Source: Charina bottae
Lineage: Eukaryota; Chordata; Lepidosauria; Squamata; Charinaidae
Length of the DNA stretch: 64,000 nucleotides
Assembly: GCA_023362775.1 (NCBI GenBank)
Contig: JALMGJ010000001.1
Coordinates: forward strand, 62,664,501-62,728,500
Reading direction: 5' to 3'
Below the pieces are notes generated by a model that saw only the letters and a list, made by a program, of their open reading frames with translations, searched no databases and was not told the origin of the DNA. The position numbers and the translations under genes are program-made. Below are positions 22,591 through 34,040 of the stretch, one piece after another. The stretch's first letter is position 1, and every line of letters starts with the position of its first letter.

Positions 22591-22645
22591 ATTGATGATT
22601 CTAGTCCCCATGCTGGCAGATCACCTTCCCCCATGACTTTATGTA
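22591..22645. repeat. 55-bp direct repeat, right copy
   Basis: Identical to 21744-21798, marking the right edge of the composite insertion. An additional ATCTATCATCT word precedes both copies. Confidence 0.95.
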
Positions 22646-23254
22646 GATATGAAATAGGAGGGGAGAACAAGTACAGCTCTGAAGCAACCAAAATAGAGGA
22701 CCTTAGGACTCAACCTCTTCCCCTGCCACTACCAAATGGAACCAGACCCAGAACCAGGAAGGAGGTTAACCACTGCGAAACAATTCCCCCTACTCCCAAC
22801 CTCTCTAGACAGTCCAGAAGGATCCATGATTTTGTGGGAAGGGAAGGGAATCCCATTTTTGTCAATAAAACCATGTTAAGATCTATAAATGCAAGCTAAG
22901 CTTGTGGGTGGCAGAAAATCCAGTTGGAGAAGGATGATAGAATGAGCAATGTAGAATCCACATTTTTTCCAAACTGTTTCACCTCCCTCCCTTCCTTCCA
23001 GCATTTTGGGCAATGCTTCTTTGGATCTCTATCTGGAATATTTAATTCCAGATATCTCCTGGGAAAAGATCTAAAACTAGCAGCACCTGGAACAGTAGGT
23101 CTGAATTTGGCCATAATTTATCAGCAGTTTGAGAGTTTGTCTATTTTCCTTTCTTTCGTTTTACCTTGGAGCAAGGTGTTAGCCCTTTTGATTTTAACTA
23201 AGATCTTTGCCTTAGCAAATGTGCACCCTCTTTATTACATACCCTCTTTATTAC
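22646..23254. other. Non-coding, nothing recognised
   Basis: Unique sequence; the 121-codon frame at 22924-23289 has no recognisable domain. Confidence 0.3.
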
Positions 23255-23418
23255 ATATTTTAAAATGTTTGCTAATATTTTTATTTTAATAACTACTTTT
23301 TATCTTTTTATGATTGTTTTTATCTGTTTGCTGTTTTATCTCATTGTTGTATGCCGCCCAGAGTCGCTTTGTGTGGGATGGGCGGCCACAGAAATATGAT
23401 GAATAAATAAATAAAATT
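23255..23418 (+). mobile_element. CR1/L3-type LINE 3' UTR and tail
   Basis: TTTTTATGATTG / TGTATGCCGCCCAGAGTCGC / GGGATGGGCGGCCACAGAAA / GAATAAATAAATAAA is the standard terminal hairpin (CCGCCCAGAG facing GGGCGGC) and tail of this LINE group. Confidence 0.85.
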
Positions 23419-24002
23419 ACCCCCAGCAGGGTAATTTTTCATTTTATGCTTCTGATTCAGAGGAAACTGCATTACTAAAGCAGCTCCACAACCAGAGCAA
23501 AAATGACAGTTTTCCACAACCAGTTTCCTTTGTGACCTTTATTTGAACTTTATTTTCTTTCATCCAAATACTTTTAATTAAACATTCATACGTTAGCATG
23601 TTACTAATTTCCCTTTTTTTAAAAAAGGTGTGTGACTTACGCTGTCTTTTTAATGTACGTAATAAAGGACTGTCATGTTATATATTATTCCAGATGTCTC
23701 ATGCAAATAATTAGAATTGTATAATATATTATTCTGGTTGCATTTTGTAAATAATTAAGAATTGTTCTGCTATATATTCCTTTGGTGTGTTCTTTTGTTG
23801 ATTATTCTAAGTACTCTTGGAAGTTCTTGGAAGTCTATAGGTCGCTTCTCTTCACACCTTCAAAAACAAACTTTTTACATTGTAAGCTAAACAGATATGA
23901 CTGATAGCAGATGAGTATAACCTAGCCTATTCCCTAAGAGGAACTATATATTAAGAAGGATCCATAAGCCCTTTAACTGCCCTTTTTCTTTCTGCTTTCC
24001 AG
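23419..24002. other. Non-coding; includes a candidate conserved element
   Basis: 23575-23720 is unique AT-rich sequence with TTTTAATTAAACATTCATA and ATGCAAATAATTAG (octamer-like and homeodomain-like words). A near repeat, AGAATTGT...ATATTATTC, occurs twice around 23680-23760. Nothing else recognised. Confidence 0.3.
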
Positions 24003-24245
24003 CTAGGTGGCAGCATCTAGATAACATTGGCTGATTTCAAAAAGCTAAACAGGCTTGTAGTTGGTTAGTACTTAGATGGGAAGCACTGGGATATCCCTGA
24101 GCTGTGGTCTCAACTGGGAATTTGAAAAAAAAATCCTAGAAGGAAACAATGGTAAACCACTTCAGTATTGCCAAAAGCCTGGCATGCCACTGGCATCTTC
24201 AGGAAGTCACCAGGAATCAAGCTGGCATCAAAGGAGACTTTTTCT
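24003..24245 (+). mobile_element. 5S-rRNA-derived SINE
   Basis: Contains AAAAGCTAAACAGG and GTTGGTTAGTACTTAGATGG from the 5S promoter region, then ACTGGGAATTTG, AAACAATGGTAAACCACTTC and CACCAGGAATCAAGCTGGCA. Confidence 0.8.
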
Positions 24246-24480
24246 TACCTTCCTTTTCACTGATGGAGCCCTGCAGAGGAAAGGGATTATGAGCCCATGA
24301 AGAACGAGCTGGAAAGGAAGGATCTCCCCAGAGCCTTATGGAATTTTTCTCATACTTTGAATGGAACTATCGTACTTCTACCCTTTAAGGTTGCAAAAAT
24401 AATTTCTCACGTAAGATAGTTGCTTTTGAGTTTAGTGTAGTTTAACCCACAACAAAACTCTTCACGTGATCAGAATCTGT

Positions 24481-24608
24481 GTTGTTGTTGTTGTTGGTGG
24501 TGGTTTTGTTGTTTTTTAATCTCTGTTTTTTGCTTTATGCTGCTGAGAGCCATTTGGAGTGGAGTGGCATTGAAACGTCAGGACTTCATAAATAAATAAA
24601 TATTTGTT
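24481..24608 (+). mobile_element. LINE tail behind a (GTT)n repeat
   Basis: (GTT)n at 24481-24515, then GCTGCTGAGAGCCATTTGGA, GGAGTGGCATTGAAACG and ATAAATAAATA. Resembles a degraded CR1/L3-type 3' end (hairpin CCAGAGCC...GGAGTGGGCGGC). Confidence 0.5.
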
Positions 24609-24884
24609 GGAAATCAAGATACTTCCAGAGGCTGGTATTTTGCTTGGCAGCATGCCAGCTTCTTTTTAAATTTCAAGGGAGGGAAATGCCTTCCAGAATT
24701 CCTTTCAGCCCCTTTACTACTAGTGGGCAAAGGAGGTACAGTATATGTATTTTTTTTCTGTGTAATAAAATAATGTGTTGCAGCTGCAGCATGTGTCTGG
24801 ATTTCTCTTCTCCTCTTGTGCTGCATCTGTGTGTATCTGTGGGTATCCGTACACTGGGAAGCACAGGATGGGCTGCCTATAATC

Positions 24885-24974
24885 CAGTGTCTCAATCTCA
24901 TCAATTTTCAGATGTATGGACTTCAACTCCCAGAATTCCCCAGCCAGCCAAGTTGCTGAGATTGAGAAACATTG
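24885..24974. mobile_element. Degenerate hAT MITE
   Basis: CAGTGTCTCAATCTCA faces TGAGATTGAGAAACATTG, with GGACTTCAACTCCCAGAATT in between, the same internal sequence as the 4834 MITE. No target duplication is visible. Confidence 0.75.
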
Positions 24975-25000
24975 AACTAGTAACAAGAGATCATCTGCAG

Positions 25001-25136
25001 GGGAGGCCAAAAAGTCAAGAGGGCAGCCGTGATGGTGCAATCGAAGCCCCACCCCTTTCGATGTGTATTGCAGGCATGACATGCGTGAAAAAAGGTCACA
25101 GCGCCCCCTTTGACTTTTTTAGACACCCCTCCATGG
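25001..25136. mobile_element. Palindromic 'AAGATGG' transposon, decayed copy
   Basis: AAAAAGTCAAGAGGGCAGCC and CAATCGAAGCCCCACCCCTT on the left; TTTGACTTTTTTAGACACCC on the right. It has lost most of the right inner arm. Confidence 0.65.
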
Positions 25137-25726
25137 ATGCCTCCGATTAACAACAGAGAGAGTGATTCTACAGAGTTGTTCTGAAACCCAAATGTCCTAT
25201 TTTGTTCAAGAGCTGTTATTTTTGAATTAATCAACCACGGTTTGGAGAACAATGAATGACTCTTGCTGAAAGGCCCTAGTAGCATGGCTGTTAAGGGGAA
25301 AAAATGGTTCGTGCCCTCCCCAATCTCCTCCCGCTTCCCCATCTACTATTATTCCTTCTTGCCACTTTCTATTAACTGATGGTGACATCTTATCTCTTGC
25401 TTGAAGGGCAGGCAAACAGATTACTTTGGAGCTGATGTAAGTGACACTCGAAGGATTGGCCGGCAGCCGGTTCAGTAAGAGCAACAGCCCCCCAAGCTGT
25501 GCAGTTTCTGTACGTCAACTTCATGACAAGCCCTGAATCCTTGATTTAATCTTGAACTGTCCTGTTATCCATAATAGTTGGCAATATTTCACTGTAAGTC
25601 ATTTGATGATGTGTAGAAACCTGAGCACATCAGTCACTCTCTTCTCTGCACTGTTGTTTTCAATCATTTCTAAAGCCCTTTTAATTTGCAAAGTGCTCTT
25701 CAACTGTTTGGGGTGCCCACTAGTCG
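25137..25726. other. Non-coding, nothing recognised
   Basis: Unique sequence. Confidence 0.3.
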
Positions 25727-25965
25727 CTGATGGCAGCATCTGGCTGACCTTGGGTGCTCCTGAAGAAGATAAGCGGGGTCACGGCTGGTTAGTACTTGGA
25801 CAGGAGGCCACCAGGAAATCCAGGGATGTAGGCCAGACTGGGAAGTCACAACACAAAAGTCCTGGAAGATGTCAATGGCAAGCCATTTCTATATTGTTGC
25901 CAAGAAAACTACAAGGACAAGTGCAGGGAGTCCAGCTCTGCCTGGGGGATTCCCATTAGAGCAAT
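25727..25965 (+). mobile_element. 5S-rRNA-derived SINE
   Basis: GAAGATAAGCGGGGTCACGG and CTGGTTAGTACTTGGACAGG match 5S rRNA; then GACTGGGAAGTCACAACAC, GTTGCCAAGAAAACTACA and GGGAGTCCAGCTCTGCC complete the family structure. Confidence 0.82.
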
Positions 25966-26145
25966 CGCTAAAGTGAAATTGAGAGGGAGAGGGAGGCAGG
26001 GAAGCCAAGGTTTCTATTGGCTCAGTCTGATGTGCTAAGTTAGTTGGTCATTCTGTCACAATCAGAGAATGGCAGAAATTTTTACTGTTTTAAAAAATAA
26101 TTGCTGCTTCTGTTTTTGCTTTTTTGTACTCCTATATAGTTGAGC

Positions 26146-26586
26146 ATTCCCAGTAGTAATGTATGGCTGTGAGAGTTGGACCATAAGGAAGGCTGAGCGC
26201 CGAAGAATCGATGCTTTCGAACTGTGGTGCTGGAGAAGACTCTTGAGAGTCCCTTGGACTGCAAGGAGGTCAAACCAGTCAATCCTAAAGGAAATCAACC
26301 CTGACTGCTCATTGGAAGGACAGATGCTGAAGCTGAAGCTCAAATACTTTGGCCACCTAATGCGAAGAGAGGACTCACTGGAAAAGACCCTGATGCTGGG
26401 AAAGACTGAAGGCAAAAGGAGAAGGGGACGGCAGAGGATGAGATGGTTAGATAGCATCACCGATGTAATGAACATGAATTTGAGTAAACTCCGGGAGACA
26501 GTGGAGGACAGGAAGGCCTGGCGTGCTATGGTCCATGAGGTCACGAAGAGTCGGACACGACTAAACGACTGAACAACAACAACAAA
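26146..26586 (+). mobile_element. Bov-B LINE, 5'-truncated, with 12-bp TSD
   Basis: Flanked by an exact duplication ATATAGTTGAGC (26134-26145 and 26587-26598). A 137-codon open frame (26159-26572) encodes the ORF2 C-terminus ('MYGCESWTIRKAERRRIDAF', 'CWRRLLRVPW', 'YFGHLMRREDSLEKT', 'RRRGRQRMRWLDSI') without internal stops, ending GAGTCGGACACGACTAAACG and (CAA)n. Young by its intact frame and perfect duplication, but dead because the endonuclease and reverse transcriptase are missing. Confidence 0.95.
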
Positions 26587-26598
26587 ATATAGTTGAGC

Positions 26599-27932
26599 TT
26601 AGTGGATCTGTGCTCAGAGTACAGTCGAACCCACTGAAACCAGCGGCGATACCATCAAACAATGGCCTGATTCATTGGCTTATAAAGCAGAGCAACCCCA
26701 ACCCAAGAAAGCTTTGTGCCTGAAGTCAACTGGCCGTTCTTACTGCCAGGGCACAATCCCTGCACAGAGGAAATTGGGAAGAACCCAACACTTTGCAAAA
26801 GGAGAGAACCTATTTAGGGGAGAGGGAATCCCTAATGGGACATTGGACAGGAAGGGGGACTGAAAATTGGGCACTGGGACAGAATAGGTTTTCATGGAAG
26901 AAGGCAGGTTGGTTGTTCCCCACATGTTTAAAGTTTTAGCTGTTCTAAATCCCCCAGCTTAGAAATGAGAAACATCCCTCCCACATATAGCATTATCCTT
27001 GAAACAATCATCAGCTGCCTATAGGGACATGAAAGAAACAGAATTTATCTCATTAATCAGATCTTTGTCATTTTCAAGTGGTATTCTCCTGATATAGTTG
27101 AAGAGGGCAATGTACATAATAGTAATATAATGAATGACGTTACCTCAGCAGGAACTCGGCTTCTACTTCTGTAGTTTTCCATTCCCACCCACTGTGCAGC
27201 ATTGCTATATTTAGTTGTTTTTCACAGTGCACCCAAAAGCAGCAATCTGAGGGGTTTGTGTATGTTTGTGTGTTTTACAGCAAGTAAAATAATAGAGATA
27301 AGGCTACAATGATTTTCCGTGAAACCCGAGAACATGCGCGACTCTTCCAATTTATTATTTCATTTGCATTCTGCTGGTGGAGTGTAACTTAATTAGCTCC
27401 TAAAAAGCCTATTTGTGGTTTGCAATGAAACAGGGAAGACAAACTTACAAATTAGTATTTGGGGAGTTTACCAGAGGAGGTTTTGACAACTAAATCACTC
27501 CTATAATGTTCTCAGTTTTGGCACTGTTTCTCCGCAAAAGCAAATACCTCCCTACCCCCTGTTTTGGGATAAGTGGATATCTGTATTTTGTAAGTGAGCT
27601 GCTAGTTTAAACTCTGAGTGTTATAAAGAAGAAAGGCTAAGGCTGAGATTATGCACAGATAGGTTCTGTTTACCTGCTTGAATGAATGCACAGAGGTCAG
27701 GATACAGAGTTCAGTGACAGAATTCTGCTTTCTCCATTCAGATCTATGAATAAGTTGAATCACTAGGGCTAAGCTATGGTGGTTTCCTGCAAAAGGTTTG
27801 GGAACTGTAGTTTTGCAAAAAGCAAGGAGGCTGCTGCTGAGCTTTCTATCCTGCACTACTCTTCTGTATTTCATTAATCTTGTATATGATGCTTCTCTAA
27901 CCTCATACTGGAACTGCTGTTTTATAACAGTT
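26599..27932. other. Non-coding; includes a candidate conserved element
   Basis: 27325-27440 is unique, with CATGCGCGACTCTTCC, TCATTTGCATTCTGCTGG (octamer) and ACTTAATTAGCTCC followed by TTTGTGGTTTGC (RUNX-like). This is the best candidate enhancer in the interval; the remainder shows no signal. Confidence 0.35.
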
Positions 27933-27943
27933 TAACAATGATT

Positions 27944-27978
<35 letters not shown>

Positions 27979-28265
27979 TTATTTATTTATCAAATTTCTA
28001 TCACCGCCTGTCTCCCTCCTCTGGAGGGACTCTGGGCGGTTTACAATAGGATAATAAAAACAAGAAACATAAAATATACATACAATATAAAAATACCATT
28101 ATTAAATAATTGTAAAACAAGATTAAAATCCAAGAGGCAAGAATAGTAAAAAGATCTAACTCAATCCGATGTAGGAGAGGGGCTCTCTAAGGTATTAGCC
28201 ATCCCCAAGAGTGACTATTCCTTCCTTGGCCCCAGGCAACAATTAACAATTATTTTGAGACGATC
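27933..28265 (-). mobile_element. CR1/L3-type LINE 3' UTR
   Basis: (TTTA)n at 27943-27990, TTTCTATCACCGCCTGTCTC and GGACTCTGGGCGGTTTACAA, then AT-rich UTR and GTATTAGCCATCCCCAAGAG. Same order as the 3' end of the LINE at 59921, on the minus strand. Confidence 0.85.
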
Positions 28266-28616
28266 ATGCTGATAGAGGGACTTGTATCTTCCCCTCCGTC
28301 TCCCTCCTAAATCCTAAAGACTATGAAGTTGCTGAGAACTATTTGTTAAAGATCCTTAACACACATCCCTGAATTACAGGGCTCAGGGATTCCTTGGGAG
28401 AAGTAAGACTTTTCAACAGCAAGACATTCTTAAAGGGTCCATAGTGTGTACGATTGTCCTCTTGTTGTTATTTGCTGGAATTAGGAACATAGACCTAGCC
28501 TAGACTGGGAGCATTGTGTGCAACTATGGAGGAGTTTAAAATCTGTTCCCTGTCTGCCTTCATCCCTAAATTTTTCTTAGGGGTTTAAAAAAAGGAGGAA
28601 AAAGGTCCATAATGGT
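28266..28616. other. Non-coding, nothing recognised
   Basis: Unique sequence. Confidence 0.3.
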
Positions 28617-28905
28617 CAGGGGTGTCCACAGGGTATGGTTAAAAAAATCAAGATGCAGCACAAATAAAAAACAGAGCAGCTTCCATTTCACTGTTGTAGC
28701 TATTTTAAGAAGTAGTAGTTTAAGCTATGAAAATTTATATGGGTAGGACCATTGCTTTCTTGAAACAAGGGAAATGGGGGTGACCATGGAAGAGTAAAAA
28801 AAAAAGTCAAGATGGCAGCTGTGGTTGTGTGATTGAAACCCTGCCCCTTTTTATGTGTGTCACATGAACATGCAGGCCTCATCATGTTGCGATGAGAATG
28901 CAAAG
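28617..28905. mobile_element. Palindromic 'AAGATGG' transposon, rearranged copies
   Basis: CAGGGGTGTCCACAGGG at 28617 is the best-preserved end of the family, followed by AAAAAAATCAAGATG. A second arm starts near 28780: GGTGACCATGG, AAAAAAGTCAAGATGGCAGC, GTGATTGAAACCCTGCCCC and CATGAACATGCAGGC. Either two copies or one rearranged element. Confidence 0.65.
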
Positions 28906-30326
28906 TGGATTTTTTGTGCTTTAGAAGGATTTTGGGGATGTTCTTTGTTTTTTAAAAAAGCTATGTTAAACCTCTCTCAGGGTTTACCCTCCTTCTTTTC
29001 ATAATGTCTCCCACCTCAAAATGACAGAAAATCATTACACAAATTTCTGGTGACTATGGCCTCTGGAGCCACAGAAAAGAAACTTAGTTGCTCACTCCTA
29101 TCCTGAAGTCTTGAGTGCCTTCCAAGTTTTATATTTGCCTTAGGGATACTGTTAAGGTCAACCCTGTCCTGGGGTTATGTGTAGAGCTTGCCCATTACGC
29201 TATAAGGCATCACATTTCTTCCAAGAGCCCTAAGCATAGGCATGGAGCTATCAAATGTACTGTCATGGCTCTATAGTTCAGTAACTATGGTATAGACATA
29301 GTGTATCTCCATAGTATAGACCGCCATGTTTGGTGTGGTGAATATAATATGTGCTTCAGCTATTGTTATCTCGGTTTCACATAATGCCAATAAGTTCAAA
29401 GCAAGTACTGCCGTTAATCGTAGCTACAGAAATCGACACATTGAAATATTCACCCTTTGGAATCCTAAACTCAGCTAAGCCTGGGATCTAATGGAATACT
29501 AAAAGAGAACCCACAATATGACAGGGAATAGTTTTCCAAAGTTGCAGTGCATTTGTTCGCTCAAAATCTGCTGAGTTGTCCATTTCGTATTGTAAAGCTG
29601 AAGCCTTTTCATTTGGTGTTTCAGGGGTCAAGCTCTGTGTAACTGCTGATATTCAGGATACTTGGCTTTTGCTTTTGTTGTTGTATGGCACTGTCAGCAC
29701 ACTTAGTCAATTTAGTGGTGGCCTGTCTTCTCAGTGCTCATTTTCTAGAATAAGTCATAGATCAAGGTTGCTTGTTTCCCATTGCTGGTGTTCCTGTCCC
29801 CCCTTGTGGGAGAGACAACCCTCAGGAGGATCCCCCGTGCCCCAGGACACTCTGCTGTAGAAGTAACTCAGAAAACTTTTATCTTAGGATAACCCATGGG
29901 GCACATTTTGGAGAAAGGGCTGAGCACTGGAGTGAGCAAACTGAGCAGCACTACACAGAAACATATACATCAAGGGCTAGGTTACTGCTATTCAGACAAA
30001 GAGTTGTTTCTGTGTTTGGTGAGCCTGTGTGGGTTGGAGATGTCGGAAGCTTTAGAATACACCACTGTGCATACTAAATTGTAGTTCTGTGGTGCAACAC
30101 ATGGAGAATCTACAACTGTAGCTTTGTGTTCCTAATTCTGGGCCCAATAGCTCATGATAGACTCTTGATCAAACTGAGCTACTTAGTCTAGGATCCTTCT
30201 TCATCATGGGGCTTCAGAACCATCATTTGATGGGGTCATATTAACAGGCAAGTAGCCCATTGGAGAAGACATACACTATGAGAGCCAATGGTTTAAGAAT
30301 GGTATATTTCTAAAATTCATGATAGT
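28906..30326. other. Non-coding, nothing recognised
   Basis: Unique sequence; frames of about 100 codons near 29,576-30,077 have no domain. Confidence 0.3.
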
Positions 30327-30446
30327 ACCAATTGAAAAAGTCGAAAGAGAGCAAGCCCCACTCCCTTTTCGCACTGAAGATGTTGCCTAGCCTGGCGATG
30401 AAACATCTGCAAGAAAACAACAAGGCTCAGAGAGCACCAAGGACTC
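30327..30446 (+). mobile_element. Penelope-like terminal-repeat fragment
   Basis: GCACTGAAGATGTTGCCTAG, CTGGCGATGAAACATCTGC, AAGAAAACAACAAG and CTCAGAGAGCACCAAGGAC are typical of a vertebrate Penelope terminal repeat, of a different subfamily from the 14.6 and 48.7 kb elements. Flanked by CATGATAGT (30318-30326 and 30447-30455). Confidence 0.7.
30374..30407 (+). ncRNA. Hammerhead-ribozyme-like core
   Basis: CTGAAGA, stem-loop TGTTGCC-TAGCCT-GGCGAT, GAAAC, then ATC at the expected cleavage position (consensus GTC). The stem arms keep pairing, so the fold is recognisable. Confidence 0.55.
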
Positions 30447-30455
30447 CATGATAGT

Positions 30456-31357
30456 GCTCATGGACAATATTGTAGTGCATACTTTAAAAAAGAAAGATAT
30501 TTTAAGTTATTAGTTCCAGTTCTAGAATGCTATGACTTAGATCTTCCATGATCAGAAACATCTGCCCATTATTATAGATGTGTATATTTACTAGGGCTGT
30601 TAAAAGGACCTTCACAGCTGGATTCTCAGAAATTAATCTGACCCATCCTGTCTCTGTGTGTATATTAGGGAGGAGAGGGGTTGTTGCTTATCCCAATGCT
30701 TTCCTGACTCTGGAATATTATTTATGAAACCTGGAACTCCACCCTCCCATTTTCTAGTACGGAAAAAAACATAAATGCCTAACAGCATTTATTCCCCTTT
30801 CTGAAAATCAAAACGAGATGAAATATTTGAGAAAGGCAAACCATTATAAGGAGATGATATTCACCAAATTTCAAAATAATTAGTATAGAAGATTTCAAGG
30901 TACATTCTTTTACAATCTGTTTTTAAAGTGTCCATAAAAAGAAACCTTTCTGCTTTTTACTAGAACATAATGAAACTTAGAGAAAAGCTAGAGCACTATC
31001 AGGAGACAACAGATACTGGATTTCATTGAAATCAACACAGGTTTTTTCAAGTTACCTGTCCTTTTGAATGAAGCAGCCACTTGCTCAGACCACTTTTGAG
31101 TGCTCCCAGTAATCTTTTGCCCATGCAATTGACTAACACCCCCCACTCCTGCCTATTCTCCATTTTTATGTGAACAATACCTCCTATACTAAAACAGACA
31201 CATCTATCAGTAGGGTCAGAACAGTTCCAGTAGTCAGGGACATACATCTTATACAGACAAGAGATTGGAAGAAGATAGATACACAGCGATATATTATTTA
31301 CAACTGTTTATAACAGCAGAGACTAATGATAGGGAACTGGAGATTTTTGGAAGAAAG
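30456..31357. other. Non-coding, nothing recognised
   Basis: Unique sequence. Confidence 0.3.
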
Positions 31358-31565
31358 AAGTGAATGAGAGATACCAGCTAAAAGGAAGGCACATCAGGCA
31401 AACCCTCATCATGACCGTCTCCCACCCGGAAACCTATGCCCTCATTGTGGGAGGTTGTGCGGATCCAGAATTGGCCTTTATAGCCACTTACGGATCCACC
31501 GTTAAAATTTTACCTTTGGAAGACAATCTTACTCGGCTACGAGTGATCGCCAATGATGAATGATG
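31358..31565 (+). mobile_element. RTE-like LINE 3' fragment, second copy
   Basis: Near-identical to the 3' part of the minus-strand copy at 22114-22590: it runs from AAAAGGAAGGCACATCAGGC through the C2H2-finger codons to GTGATCGCCAATGATGAATG. Heavily 5'-truncated. Confidence 0.85.
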
Positions 31566-33326
31566 ACTGTACACTGTTTTCCAGAATATTCAATATGGCC
31601 GATCAAAGGAAACCCTGTGAGACCTCCTCAAGAAGATCCCAGAGAAATTGTCACTGGGCAGGAACCTTTCTATCTTTCCTTCCTCAAGGTTTGGGAAGGG
31701 GATGCACCTAGCCTTCTGCATACATTGAGTGAACATGTACATAGGAAATGGGCCCAACTCTGACATTTGTATCCTAGCGAGTCTTAAAGGGAAAGGTTTA
31801 ATATATACAATTTTTACAGCACACGTAAAATTCCTCACATTGCCTCAAATGTGTGGATATTCAGGAACAGGGCTGGTGTGGCATGAAAAGGTCAATGAAA
31901 AAGAAAGCACAACCTAGTCGTATGCTAGCAAGGGACCAGGAGTTCAACGTTATGAAGATAACTGGAGCGAAAAAGATGGTAATGCATTCAACAATTTTAT
32001 CCAAAGAGTAAAGATTTGCTAACAAGAACATGTGGCAAATAAGATTGCAAATGGTGTGTGTAAGTATAAGAACATGAAATTATATGAATGAGAAGGTATA
32101 TTGGCAACTGCTGTCCTTTCAGAAATATCTTTAACAGCTCTGTAAACAACAGTTTTACTAATCAGGGAGCAACAGATGATTGACGGATGGGTGATGCCTG
32201 ATCTAGTTTACAGTTTTTTTTTAAAAAAAGATTCATTTTGCTTACATGCTGTACGTTGAATTAGTTAAGAGTGTCTAGAAGAGAAAGTGATGAGCCATTG
32301 TTCCTGTAAAATTATAATGACAGCCTTGCTAACTACTGTATATTTATTATGCGAGAAAGGAAATGTCTAGTAAAATTCAGCATAGGTTAATAACACCCAT
32401 AGTCTCTCTTTTCTACTATCTTGAATAGACCTCCAACTGACTTTTACTGGATTATTAGCGTTAATTGCATCAATTGCAATATAATTGATTCTTAAATACC
32501 ATGTAGAAACCTCATACAATTATGGAAAAACAAAAGTCATCTAGACATCTCAGATTTAGAATTCCTGCACATTTAATTTCTGATAATCACCAGTCAGTTT
32601 GGATGTTAAGATTGTAGGGTCTCTTGTTTTCTTTCAGGTAGGTTTTGACAGAATTGATAGTTTTACAACATTTAACACATTGTACGTGAAAATAATATGT
32701 AGTTTGTAAAAAGATAAAATAATTTCATTTCTTAAATGTGTGATGGATTACCTGAACACCTCCATTGAAATTTAGCATAGATAACACACAGAGGTATACT
32801 CTTCTTGTCATTCACTCCTGAACATGTGGATGGTCTGTGGGAAAGTAGGGGGCTTGCCCTCATCATATGCAGGCAATTCTCTCATGGTGCAGGCTAAAAG
32901 AGCCAATCTTTATTACACTTATGGTTTCCAACATGTGGATGACAACCCTTGTCAATCAAGATTCCATCTCCATATTAGATGGGAGATCCCATCTCCGTCT
33001 CTGCATGATGTGAAAATGGCCATTTCACATTGAGGCAAAGAGGTGCCTCAAAAGATCGATACAGATGGCCAGGTTGGGTCTGTAACTGCAGCATCTCTGA
33101 AAGAGAAATCCTGAAGGTTACCCACACATCACCCCTAATTAACAATAGGGAATAAAATTTTTCTATCTTGCATGGTTGTTGAGATAATATACAGACAATT
33201 CCTAGGGGCTTCATAGGAGCTGAGGATCAAGCTTTTGGGTCACCAAACATGACTGTTGCTTTGGACTTAAGAAAATATTGAATTTTTGATAAGTCCAGAT
33301 GAGTAGAGTGAGGAACGCTCCATCTG
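31566..33326. other. Non-coding, nothing recognised
   Basis: AT-rich unique sequence, some of it (32,240-32,720) of conserved-element-like composition. Confidence 0.3.
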
Positions 33327-33400
33327 GGAAGGACTATAATTCAGTGGTGGAGCACATCCTTTGCATGCAGACATGATCCAATCCTTGGGTGACTTCTATC
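33327..33400 (+). mobile_element. tRNA-derived SINE head
   Basis: GGGAAGGACTATAATTCAGTGG (box A-like) and TTTGCATGCAGACATGATCC-AATCC (box B-like) match the head of a reptile SINE. Its 3' end, GGTATAAGGCAGCTTCCTAT, lies at 33924-33943, separated by unrelated sequence including the tandem duplication. Confidence 0.65.
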
Positions 33401-33576
33401 TTAAATTGTAGAGCAGAGGTACATAAATTTCAAGAAGCTCCCAAGAATTACCAAAACTCCTTAAAGCTTTAGCTGAAGCTTCCAGAATCCTTCCCAAAGT
33501 TGCTAACAAATGGCATTTTTTAATGTGATAGAAAAGGAAAATTCTGAACTATGTGGGCAGTTGCTTATATTTATAC

Positions 33577-33920
33577 CTTTAATTCAATTTAAATTTAATA
33601 GAATCAAATTTAGTTTTTGATATGCCTGCACCCATTTCTTTGTCTTTCCTTTGACCTGTTTTGGGGAATGTCATTCCTCTGCCATTACAACACCCATCTC
33701 TGCTTTATCTATGGAGATAAAACTGTGCTTGGTGGGACACAGATCTGACTTTAATTCAATTTAAATTTAATAGAATCAAATTTAGTTTTTGATATGCCTG
33801 CACCCATTTCTTTGTCTTTCCTTTGACCTGTTTTGGGGAATGTCATTCCTCTGCCATTACAACACCCATCTCTGCTTTATCTATGGAGATAAAACTGTGC
33901 TTGGTGGGACACAGATCTGA
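33577..33920. repeat. 172-bp perfect tandem duplication
   Basis: Copy 1 is 33577-33748 and copy 2 is 33749-33920; I found no mismatch between them. The lack of any divergence means either a very recent duplication or an assembly artefact. Confidence 0.95.
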
Positions 33921-34040
33921 CTTGGTATAAGGCAGCTTCCTATTACACAAAAGCAGAAAAGTGCGTATTTTAATGCTGTTTCCTACCCATTTGTTCTTCT
34001 TTAGTGATTTATGTTTTGTTATTCTTGGGAATGATATTAA

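Noticed and set aside
24644..25150. 168-codon plus-strand frame
   Set aside because: It crosses a MITE and a palindromic transposon copy; no domain.
33327..33400. tRNA gene
   Set aside because: Box A/B-like words only, no cloverleaf; SINE head.
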